From: Streptomyces odontomachi
GTDB taxonomy: Bacteria > Actinomycetota > Actinomycetes > Streptomycetales > Streptomycetaceae
Assembly: GCF_024435355.1 (NCBI RefSeq)
Contig: NZ_JAMJWG010000009.1
Span: 278,520 to 342,519 of the forward strand
Direction of reading: 5' to 3'
Length of the DNA stretch: 64,000 nucleotides
Shown: in pieces, positions 39,501 through 47,219 of the stretch
Numbering within the stretch: the first letter of the stretch is position 1
How the letters are laid out: the number at the start of each line of letters is the position of its first letter
Position numbers and translations under genes: made by a program
The notes under the pieces: model-generated
Told to the model about the DNA's origin: nothing
Database searches by the model: none
What the model saw: only the letters and a program-made list of their open reading frames with translations

Positions 39501-39740
39501 ATGTGCCGCAGTATCAAGACCCTCCGCCCGCCCGTCCTGCCCGAAGAGGCCACCGAGGACGAGATACGGGCCGCCGCGCTCCAGTACGTCAGGAAGGTGT
39601 CCGGCTTCCGGGCCCCGGCCGCGCACAATCGCGAGGTGTTCGACCGCGCCGTCGACGCCGTGGCCCAGGCCACCGCGGACCTGCTCGCCGACCTGGAAGT
39701 GCGGGGGCAGAAGGCGCCGGCGTCGAGTGTCGGGAGCTGA
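39501..39740 (+). CDS. DUF2277 protein
   Basis: A 79-residue protein that reads straight through the DUF2277 pattern: MCRSIKTLRPPVLPEEATED, EIRAAALQYVRKVSGFRAP, EVFDRAVDAVA. Small, conserved, function unknown. The ATG is fixed by the family's MCRSIK start. Confidence 0.88.
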   Translation: MCRSIKTLRPPVLPEEATEDEIRAAALQYVRKVSGFRAPAAHNREVFDRAVDAVAQATADLLADLEVRGQKAPASSVGS

Positions 39741-39901
39741 CCGCATCAAGGGCTGACAGCGCCGGGGGCTGACGGCCCCGGTGCTGACGGCGCCGGGGGG
39801 CCGACGGCAACGCGCCGGGCCCCAGGGGGATCGACGACGACGGGAACGGATGGGGTGCCGGACCCCGCGAGGCCGGCTTGATCCGAACGAGAGACCCTGG
39901 A

Positions 39902-40516
39902 TCAGTCCACGGGTGACGGTCGGCGTACGACGTACACGGCGCCGGCGCCGGCGCCGAAGAGGGCCAGTACGGACACGCCCGCGGCGAGCCAGGACGTGCC
40001 GAGCCACTGGCCGCCGAGGTAGCCGAGGCCGACGCTGTACGCCGCCCACGTCACACCCGCCACTGCGGACCACGGCAGGAACTCACGCACCTTGCGGTGC
40101 GCCGCACCGGCGCCGAGGGAGACCACCGAACGGCCGGCCGGGGCGAAGCGCGCTATCACCACGAGGATGCCGCCGCCACGGGAGAGCGCGGAGCCGAGTT
40201 GCTCCTGGGCGCTGGTGAGCCGCCGGGACCGTGCGATGGTGCGAGCGAGGCGCTCCCCGCCCAGCCAGGCGAGGCGGTAGGCGACGAGATCGCCGAGTAC
40301 GGAAGCGGTGGCCGCGGAGCAGATCAGCACCAGGATGTCGGGCACCCTGTGCGGTACCTGGCCGGCGGTGGCGCCGGCGCCGGCCGCGGCCGTGGAAGCG
40401 GCGACCACCAGCACGCCGCTCGGCAGGACGGGCAGGAACACGTCGAAGAGCACGGAGACGGCCACCGCGGCATAGATCCATGGACTCCCGGCCAATGACC
40501 CGAGACTCTCCAACAC
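39902..40516 (-). CDS. DedA-family membrane protein
   Basis: A 204-residue protein, GTG start. Motifs: VFLPVLPSGVLVVAASTAAA, SVLGDLVAYRLAWLGGERL, GGGILVVIARFAPAGRSVVS, LGAGAAHRKVREFLPWSAVA. DedA/VTT proteins flip phospholipids such as undecaprenyl phosphate across the membrane. Five or six transmembrane segments are visible. Confidence 0.85.
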   Translation of the reverse strand: MLESLGSLAGSPWIYAAVAVSVLFDVFLPVLPSGVLVVAASTAAAGAGATAGQVPHRVPDILVLICSAATASVLGDLVAYRLAWLGGERLARTIARSRRLTSAQEQLGSALSRGGGILVVIARFAPAGRSVVSLGAGAAHRKVREFLPWSAVAGVTWAAYSVGLGYLGGQWLGTSWLAAGVSVLALFGAGAGAVYVVRRPSPVD

Positions 40517-40997
40517 CCGACTTCCCCCGTCCCCGCGGCAGTGCCGCTGTGTCGCGCGGAGCGAGGCGGCGTAGTGACGGCTTTACAGCGTACGCGGCTC
40601 GGAACGGTGTGGTGCGGCCAGGGGGTCAAGGTGATCATCATGTCACCAGAACCACACCGGAACCCCATGTTCCTCCGCGTGCGCTCAGTCTCGTTTGCGC
40701 CGGTCGCGCGGCATGCTCGCCACCTGGCGCATGGCGCTGTTCCGCGCGCCCCACGCGCTCCGTGTGCGCCGCTTGTCGCGCCGGCTGTACGCCCGGATCC
40801 GGCACCGCGCCTGTGTGCATCGTCACGCCGGTACGCATCCGCGTGAGTCGCCGGGACACGACCGCGCGGCTGCCGCGCCGGGTCGGAGTTCCGTGGTCGT
40901 CTACGGGAACGCGGTGCACCGAGTCTCGCGCGCACGACCCGGTACAGCACGCAACGTTGCGGGCAGCCCGGGAACGCGGGCCGAGGCGAGGAACGGG
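40517..40997. other. Intergenic region, no gene
   Basis: About 480 bp between divergent genes. Open frames here are Arg/Ala-rich with no motif. It should hold both promoters; I do not identify them. Confidence 0.5.
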
Positions 40998-41630
40998 ATG
41001 GCGATGGTGGCACGGGTGGCAGGACGGCTGGCCGGCGTCGCGGCGGTGGCCGTGTTGACGGCGGTCGGCGCCGGTACGGCCGGCGGAACGGCGGCGACCG
41101 CGGCAACGGTCGGTGCGGGCGATACGGGCGGGCCCGGCGAGGTGAACTACTCCGAGGTGCGCACCGCCGCGCGCTTCTCGCCCCCGATGGCCTTCGTGCC
41201 GTCCCTCGCGCTGACGTACGACACGAGCACGGTGCCGGCGGGTGCGCGGATCGAGGTGGAGCAGCGCAGCGACAGCGGGCAGGGCACGACGGTCCTGCTG
41301 CACGTCTCGGGGGTGCGGCCCGGACACGACTTCGGCGCCCGTGTGCACACCAAGCCGTGCGGTGCGGACCCGGCGGCGGCCGGGGCCCCGTACCAGAACC
41401 TGATCGATCCGTTGCGGTCACCGACCGACCCCACGTACGTCAATGCGCAGAACGAGGTGTGGCTGGACTTCACCGCTGATGCGCAGGGTGCCGGGGAAGC
41501 GCAGGCCCACCACGCCTGGGACTTCCGGAGCGGCCAGGCCGGCTCGGTCGTGATCCTGGACCGGCCGGACGCCGGGGGCGCACCGGTCGCCTGCTTCACC
41601 GTGCCGTTCGGAGCGGTGAGCAAAGGCTGA
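40998..41630 (+). CDS. Exported SodC-like protein
   Basis: A 210-residue protein; the ATG follows GAGGAACGGG. A signal peptide (VAGRLAGVAAVAVLTAVGAG) is followed by a beta-sandwich domain like actinobacterial Cu/Zn superoxide dismutase: HVSGVRPGHDFGARVHTKPC, YQNLIDPLRSPTDPTYVNAQ, NEVWLDFTADAQGAGEAQAH, SVVILDRP. The usual GxHvH copper pair reads GARVH, so at least one copper ligand is missing and enzyme activity is doubtful. Confidence 0.68.
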   Translation: MAMVARVAGRLAGVAAVAVLTAVGAGTAGGTAATAATVGAGDTGGPGEVNYSEVRTAARFSPPMAFVPSLALTYDTSTVPAGARIEVEQRSDSGQGTTVLLHVSGVRPGHDFGARVHTKPCGADPAAAGAPYQNLIDPLRSPTDPTYVNAQNEVWLDFTADAQGAGEAQAHHAWDFRSGQAGSVVILDRPDAGGAPVACFTVPFGAVSKG

Positions 41631-41675
41631 CGGCGCCCCGCCCGTCCTCCGGTTCCTCGGCTGCCGGCGGCTGCC

Positions 41676-41761
41676 GTGCCCTGGGCTACCGGCTACCGGC
41701 TACCGGCTACCGGCTACCGGCTACCGGCTACCGGTCACCGGCTATTGGCAGCCCAGGGCAC
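41676..41761. repeat. 7-bp tandem repeat inside a 12-bp inverted repeat
   Basis: GCTACCG is repeated seven times exactly (41685-41733) plus two degenerate units. The block is framed by GTGCCCTGGGCT (41676-41687) and its exact complement (41750-41761). It lies between convergent genes, so the stem may be a bidirectional terminator with a repeat-filled loop. Confidence 0.85.
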
Positions 41762-41783
41762 GCTCAGTCGCTCGTCGTCCGGC

Positions 41784-42455
41784 TCAGCACTCGCTGTTGA
41801 GCACGTTCGCCAGCGCGGTCTTCTCGGCGGAGTCGATCGAGAGGTTGTAGAGGTGCTTGATGTGGATCCACATGCGCGCGTACAGGCAGTGGTAGGCGGC
41901 GCGCGGCGGCAGCCACTCGGCCGGGTCCTGGTCGCTCTTGGACTGGTTGACGTTGTCGGTGACGGCGATCAGCTGGGGGTGGGTCAGGTCGTTGGCGAAG
42001 GTCTGGCGTTGGGCGGTGGTCCAGCTGCTGGCGCCGGAGGTCCAGGCCTCGGCCAGCGGCACGATGTGGTCGATGTCGACGTCGCTGGGTGAGGTCCAGG
42101 TCGCGCCGTCGTACTCGGAGTACCAACTGCCGGAGGTGGGGTAGCAGTCGGAGCCCGTCGTGACGCCGGTGCCGTCGCGCTTGAGCACCTGCTCGCGGGT
42201 GTCGCAGGTGCCCGACTGGGTGATCCAGTGCGGGAACAGGTCGCGGCTGTAGCCCGACATGGAGCCCTCGGTCTTGACCGTGAGTTCGGAAAGGTACGTG
42301 TGGGCGGTGGAGACGGCGATGGTGGCGGGCGGGGAGGCCTGGGCGGGCGGGCCGCTCAGCAGGGTGACGGCGGTGAGCGAGGCGGTGAGCGCGCCGAGCA
42401 CACTCAGTCGGCGGCGGGAGACGGCAGGGCGTCGACGCGCGTAGACATCTGACAT
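41784..42455 (-). CDS. Secreted HNH nuclease (DUF1524/GmrSD-type)
   Basis: A 223-residue protein with an exported N-terminus (RRRLSVLGALTASLTAVTLL, cut near AQAS). The nuclease core reads DVDIDHIVPLAEAWTSGASS, FANDLTHPQLIAVTDNVNQS, K, and DPAEWLPPRAAYHCLYARMW, the pattern of extracellular HNH nucleases common in Streptomyces. DHIVPLAEAW carries the catalytic His. It likely degrades external DNA. Confidence 0.87.
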   Translation of the reverse strand: MSDVYARRRPAVSRRRLSVLGALTASLTAVTLLSGPPAQASPPATIAVSTAHTYLSELTVKTEGSMSGYSRDLFPHWITQSGTCDTREQVLKRDGTGVTTGSDCYPTSGSWYSEYDGATWTSPSDVDIDHIVPLAEAWTSGASSWTTAQRQTFANDLTHPQLIAVTDNVNQSKSDQDPAEWLPPRAAYHCLYARMWIHIKHLYNLSIDSAEKTALANVLNSEC

Positions 42456-42867
42456 GGGAACTCCTTCGGGTGGGGGGATGCGGCCTGGAGCCCGGTCATG
42501 GTGGCGCCCTGGGGTTTCCGGAAGGCGGGCACCAGGTAACAGAGTTGCGTCATGCGCACGTCACATCAAGACATCTGTCACATCCACGTCAATCGTTTGG
42601 TGATCTTTGACGGTCGACAATGATCGACATCAGTCATCGATGGGGCGGAAGGTGACGGAAGATCCGCTGATGTGCAATTTGCCTGACGCGCAAGGGGTGT
42701 TAGGCGGCGACCGTTGCTGTTCGGGGGTGATCGCGCCCACCGTCCCGTGCGGTCTGCTGCTGCGGTCTGCGCGCGGTCTGCGCGCGGTGCGTATGCGATC
42801 CGGAGGCGGGAGGCGCGCCAGGTCGTCGGGCCTGCGCGGGTCCGTCGGAGGCGTCACGTAGCATGGC
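42456..42867. other. Intergenic region, no gene
   Basis: Holds the promoter of the leftward nuclease gene (AT-rich stretch around 42545-42650 with TGACGGTCGACAATGATCGA) and the upstream part of the Mn-riboswitch transcript. Open frames here lack protein character. Confidence 0.5.
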
Positions 42868-42985
42868 CGGTGCAGAAGGGGAGTAGCTCTTCGCCGGGAC
42901 CGTCGACACACTGCTCAGTTCGTCTGAGCCGGCGCCCGGAGGCAGGTCGTGCAGCACGCGGCCGGCCAGCGAGACCTTCGGCAAG
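42868..42985 (+). ncRNA. yybP-ykoY (manganese) riboswitch
   Basis: The two conserved parts of this riboswitch are visible: GAAGGGGAGTAGC at 42875-42887 and GCGAGACCTTCGGC at 42969-42982, joined by a GC-rich stem region. The spacing (about 85 nt) is normal. The gene 114 bp downstream encodes a GDT1/TMEM165-type protein, the usual partner. The aptamer binds Mn2+ and raises expression of exporters when Mn is high. Confidence 0.85.
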
Positions 42986-43098
42986 CAGTGCGCCGTACCC
43001 ATAGCCGGCTACGGCCGAGCGCGCTGCCCAGCCGAAGTGTCGCTGTTCGCACCGCGCACCACACTCTCGGCGGGGTGGCCCCGACCGATTGAGGAACA

Positions 43099-43686
43099 GT
43101 GATCAGCATCAGTGTGATGGCGCTTGTCTTCGGCGTCATCTTTCTCGCCGAGCTGCCCGACAAGACGGCGCTGGCAGGGCTCGTGCTCGGTACCAGGTAC
43201 CGGGCCTCCTACGTGTTCGTCGGCGTGGCCGCCGCCTTCGCGGTGCATGTCGCGCTCGCCGTGGCCGCGGGCAGCGTGCTCACCCTGCTGCCCGGCCGGG
43301 TGGTGCACGCCGTGACCGGTGCGCTGTTTCTCATCGGGGCCGCCGTGCTTCTCCTGCAAAAGGCCGAAGGCGACGCGGAGGAAGGGCTTCGTGAGCCGCG
43401 TGACCAGGGCTTCTGGAGGGTGGCCGGGGCGGGCTTCACGCTCATCCTGGTCGCGGAGTTCGGTGACCTGACGCAGATCATGACCGCGAACCTCGCAGCC
43501 CGGTACGGCTCCCCCCTGTCGGTGGCCGTCGGCGCCGTGCTGGCGTTGTGGGCGGTCGCGGGGCTCGGCATCGTCGGCGGGCGGGCCCTGATGAAACGGG
43601 TACCGCTCCGGCTCATCACCAGGATCGCGGCGGCCCTGATGGGCGTCCTGGGTGCGTGGAGCGTGTACGAAGCGGTGGTCGGATAG
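43099..43686 (+). CDS. GDT1/TMEM165-family Mn2+ exporter
   Basis: A 195-residue protein, GTG start after GAGGAACA. It has two copies of the family motif: FLAELPDKTALAGLVLGTRY near residue 16 and LVAEFGDLTQIMTANLAARY near 120, each beginning a hydrophobic half, with six transmembrane segments overall. The acidic E-x-P/G-D-K/L-T residues bind Mn2+ or Ca2+. The upstream yybP-ykoY riboswitch fits a Mn export role. Confidence 0.9.
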   Translation: MISISVMALVFGVIFLAELPDKTALAGLVLGTRYRASYVFVGVAAAFAVHVALAVAAGSVLTLLPGRVVHAVTGALFLIGAAVLLLQKAEGDAEEGLREPRDQGFWRVAGAGFTLILVAEFGDLTQIMTANLAARYGSPLSVAVGAVLALWAVAGLGIVGGRALMKRVPLRLITRIAAALMGVLGAWSVYEAVVG

Positions 43687-43926
43687 CGATCGGGCAACGG
43701 CCCTTGGCGGGGGACCGCCGGGTCCATCGGAGCCCGGTGCCAGGTGCGCGGTGCCGGGTGTCCGGTGCGCGGCACCCGGGGGCGGCATCCGGCGCTCGGC
43801 GCGCGGGGTGTCGGGCGGGGGGGTGTCGGGCCGGGGGGTGCAAGCAGCCCGGGGAGTTTTGTATCGTTGTCAAACAAAGTGGTTGCGCCCGTCTCCCCTG
43901 ACCGGCGGGCGGGACCACTTTGACTC

Positions 43927-43958
43927 GGGGTGCGTCCGGGTGTCTCCGGACGCACCCC
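43927..43958 (+). terminator. 13-bp hairpin terminator
   Basis: Arms GGGGTGCGTCCGG (43927-43939) and its complement (43946-43958), loop GTGTCT. It lies 240 bp after the Mn exporter and 86 bp before the HAD gene. Confidence 0.75.
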
Positions 43959-44043
43959 CTAGGACGTTCTCCGAGGCCCGGGGCCCTCTCCGCGGCCCTC
44001 GGCCCACGTCCCGCACCTGCCCTCCAGCCCTGGAGCATGCACG

Positions 44044-44709
44044 ATGACGGCCACCCAGCCCACCGTCCTGAACACCCGCGCCATCCTGCTCGACATGGAC
44101 GGCACCCTCGTCAACTCGGAGGCCGTCGTCGAGCGCTGCTGGCGCCGCTGGTCGGCGCGCCACGGCATGGACGCCGACGAGGTGCTGAAGGTCGTCCACG
44201 GTCGCCAGGGCCATGCGTCCATGGCGATCCTGCTGCCCGACCGTCCGATGGAGCAGAACGTCGCGGACAACGCACAGCTGCTCGCCGAGGAGGTCGCCGA
44301 CACCGACGGAGTGGTGGAGATCCCGGGCGCCGCCGCGTTCCTTGCGGCCCTGACCGGGTTGCCGCACGCGCTGGTGACGTCGGCCGACGAGGCGCTGTCC
44401 ACCACGCGGATGGACGCGGCCGGTCTCACGATGCCTCCGGTGCGCATCACCGCCGAGTCCGTGGGCGCGAGCAAGCCCGACCCCGAGGGGTTCCTCAAGG
44501 GCGCCGCCGAGCTGGGTGTCGACCCGGCCGACTGCGTGGTGTTCGAGGACTCGGAGGCGGGCGTCGCGGCCGGTCGCGCCGCCGGGATGCGGGTGGTCGG
44601 CGTCGGGCCGCGGGCGGGCGCGTACCGGCCGACGGCGCTGGTGCCGGATCTCACCGCACTCCGGGTCGAGTCGGCCGCCGACGGGGAGATCCGGCTTCAC
44701 CTGGGATGA
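44044..44709 (+). CDS. HAD-family phosphatase
   Basis: A 221-residue protein. Motif I LLDMDGTLVNSE (Asp17, Asp19), motif II LVTSADE, motif III KPDPEGF and motif IV VFEDSEAGVAAGRAAGM are all present. The helical cap (res 25-90) places it among beta-phosphoglucomutase/glycerol-phosphatase-type enzymes (subfamily IA). Substrate not predictable; sugar phosphate likely. Confidence 0.9.
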   Translation: MTATQPTVLNTRAILLDMDGTLVNSEAVVERCWRRWSARHGMDADEVLKVVHGRQGHASMAILLPDRPMEQNVADNAQLLAEEVADTDGVVEIPGAAAFLAALTGLPHALVTSADEALSTTRMDAAGLTMPPVRITAESVGASKPDPEGFLKGAAELGVDPADCVVFEDSEAGVAAGRAAGMRVVGVGPRAGAYRPTALVPDLTALRVESAADGEIRLHLG

Positions 44710-44955
44710 CGCGGCTTCGCTCCCGGACGGGGCGTCGCGGTCGTGCGTCCGGTGGCGGGCGTTGCGGTCGTGCGCCGGGCTGGGCGACGGAGCTTTCCGT
44801 CCGGGATGACGGAGCTTCCCGGACGGGCTGACGTTCCGCACTGCCGGCAGGACGTCCCGGCGCGCGCCCTTACGGTTCACGCGCCCCCAGCGCCCACGCC
44901 TCCCGGGTCCCTACGCCCCCAGCACCTACGCCTCCCGGGTCCCTACGCCCCGTGC

Positions 44956-46851
44956 CTACGGCTCCCGCGTCTCCGACTCCAGCTGGTGACGGGTCGCCGG
45001 GCCGTAGACGCCCTTCTCGTCGCCCTTGATGTCGCGGTTGCGTTGGTAGCCGCTGATGACGTCCTCGATGCCGGAGTCGTAGACCCCGTCAGCCGAGCCC
45101 AGGTAGAGCAGCAGTTGCCGCAGCCGCAGCTGGAGTTCCTTGACCTCGGCGCCCTGGTCGCCGACGCGCAGCACCGGCGGGCCGGCCGGGCCGTCCGGGG
45201 GCGCCGGCTGCACGGTGCCGGTGGCGCCGGCCGTGGGGGCCTCGGCCGCCGGGGGCGCCGAGTGGCTGGGGGTGCCGGAGGGCGACGCCGACGCGGTTCT
45301 GTTGGCCGAGGCGGCGGGGGCTCCGGGTGTGGCCGGTGCCCGGTCGCCGGGGGCGGATTCCGACGGTGCCGCCTCCCCTTGGGCGGGTGCGCTGGTCCCG
45401 ACGTCGGTCCCGGGCAGGGCGTCGTCATGGGACGGCTCGTCCTGCGAGAAGACGCCGCCGACCGCCAGGGTCACCACGGCGACGACCGCGACCCCGGCAC
45501 CCACCAGCAGGGCCAACCGTCGCCTGCGTGGCGCCGTCGACTCCTCGTAGGTCTCGAGGTCGTCCTCCGGGGGGTCAGCGTCGGCGGCTGCCCGGTTCGA
45601 CCTCGCGTCGGCGTCGGCGTCGGCGGTGTCGGCGTCGGTGGCGTCGGCCGTGTCGTCGTAGCCCTCCGCGTCGTGCGTGAACGTCACGTCCCTCGGGCCC
45701 ACGAGTCCGCTGATGGCCTCGGTCTCGTCGGTTCCGCCGGTCCCGCCGGTCCTGGCGGGGGCGCTGAGGCCCTCGCCGCCGCCGTCGGCGCCGAACGCGA
45801 ACCGGTCGAAGGGACGGGTGTGCGCACCGCCCGGGCTGGGCACAGCGGCCTCGGGCGCGGTGGGGCGTGACCCGGCCTCGGGCCCCGTCGGCCGTGCCGC
45901 CTCGGACGACGGGGCGGTCCCGGCGTCGTCGGCCCCGCCCTGGCCCGCCGGGGTGGACGTGCTGTCCGCGCCGGCGCCGGACGGGTCCTGGGAGTCGTCG
46001 TGCGCGTTCTTCCCCGCGGACTCGTCAGGTCCCCAGATGTCGTCGATGCTCCAGCTGAGCGGCCCGTCCGGGCCCAGCAGCCCGCCGGATTCGTACGCCG
46101 ACGGGTCCGGGCCCGGCGACGGCTCCGCGTGGGCCTCGGCCTCGTGGAGGGACACGTAGGGGCGTAGATGGAGGGGCTCGAACTCGTCCGTGTCACCGGC
46201 CGAGCCATCCGGTTCACCGGACGCCTCGAAGCTGCCCGGCCCGCCCGGCCGGCTCGGCCTGCTCGGCCCACCCGCGTCCGGCCGGTCGTCGTCCGGGGCA
46301 TCGGCATCCGCCCCACCGGAGGCGCCGGAGCCCTGCCGGTGGTCGGACCTGGCTTCGAACCAGTCGCGTCGGCCGGAGCCACCCGAGCCGCCCCGTTCGT
46401 TCGGCGCGCCGGTGGCGCCCGCCGTGCCGGACGTGTCGTTCGACGCGTCGGAGGTGTCGAGCACGTCGGATATGCCAGATCTCGTGGCGTCGGTCGGGGC
46501 GGCGGAACCGTCCACCGAGGCGGACGTGACGGAGACGCCCGACGCCCGGCCGGAGGCGCTCGATGCGCCAGGCGTACGGGTTGCGACGGCGGAAACAGCC
46601 GCGCGTGACGTAGCCGGCGCGTGCCCGCCGCGTGCGCCCGCGCCGGTGACGTCCGCGTGGACGTCCGCGCCGTGCGGCTCCCTGTGTGCCCCCGTGCCGC
46701 GGTCCTCGGTCGTGTGCGGTCTCGTGCCGCGCGACTCGAGACCGGGGATGCCGAAGGGCGGGTTCGCCGGTCGGCGGGTACATGAGCACGCCAGTGTGCC
46801 CGTGGGGGTCCGTTCCGTGCCGCATTTCGGGCACTGCTGTCCGGTCTCCAT
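44956..46851 (-). CDS. Large zinc-ribbon, single-TM, peptidoglycan-binding protein
   Basis: A 631-residue protein; ATG after CAGGAGAGGGCCAC. Order: N-terminal zinc ribbon (QQCPKCGTERTPTGTLACSC), about 420 residues of low-complexity Gly/Ser/Ala/Asp/Pro linker, one transmembrane helix (RLALLVGAGVAVVAVVTLAV), a Ser/Pro/Thr external linker, and a C-terminal peptidoglycan-binding domain 1 (LRVGDQGAEVKELQLRLRQL, GVYGPATRHQLE). The ribbon is inside, the peptidoglycan domain outside. Probably links cytoplasm to wall. Domain-level family is clear, role not. Confidence 0.85.
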   Translation of the reverse strand: METGQQCPKCGTERTPTGTLACSCTRRPANPPFGIPGLESRGTRPHTTEDRGTGAHREPHGADVHADVTGAGARGGHAPATSRAAVSAVATRTPGASSASGRASGVSVTSASVDGSAAPTDATRSGISDVLDTSDASNDTSGTAGATGAPNERGGSGGSGRRDWFEARSDHRQGSGASGGADADAPDDDRPDAGGPSRPSRPGGPGSFEASGEPDGSAGDTDEFEPLHLRPYVSLHEAEAHAEPSPGPDPSAYESGGLLGPDGPLSWSIDDIWGPDESAGKNAHDDSQDPSGAGADSTSTPAGQGGADDAGTAPSSEAARPTGPEAGSRPTAPEAAVPSPGGAHTRPFDRFAFGADGGGEGLSAPARTGGTGGTDETEAISGLVGPRDVTFTHDAEGYDDTADATDADTADADADARSNRAAADADPPEDDLETYEESTAPRRRRLALLVGAGVAVVAVVTLAVGGVFSQDEPSHDDALPGTDVGTSAPAQGEAAPSESAPGDRAPATPGAPAASANRTASASPSGTPSHSAPPAAEAPTAGATGTVQPAPPDGPAGPPVLRVGDQGAEVKELQLRLRQLLLYLGSADGVYDSGIEDVISGYQRNRDIKGDEKGVYGPATRHQLESETREP

Positions 46852-47219
46852 GTGGCCCTCTCCTGAAACCTGCCCCGAGAGATTATGCAGAGAGTAGCGG
46901 CTACGGTCTCGTAACTCCGGCCGCATAGGCGGTAGTACTCCCCGTGGTAATCCCGTCGGGACGGCCCGTAACCAAGGATTCGGACGGTTCGCACGGGGTT
47001 CCTGAGGCCTGTCCCGCATGGCCTTGCGAGCCCGCCTGCGGCGGCCGTACTCCGCGCTGACCTCGGCAGTCAGCCGGTGCGCCGATGCGGCACAGGCGCG
47101 AGGAGTCACCGCCCGCCAAAGGGTTACTCAGGCAAGAAGCGTGCTTGCGGTCCGGGCCGGCGGGCCCCGGGGAGCGGGACCGCGACACGCCGGGCCCTCA
47201 GGAGGTGGAGGTGGCACCC

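Noticed and set aside
42607..42861. Small + gene upstream of the Mn riboswitch
   Set aside because: No ribosome site, Arg/Gly-rich, and it reads into the untranslated leader of the riboswitch.
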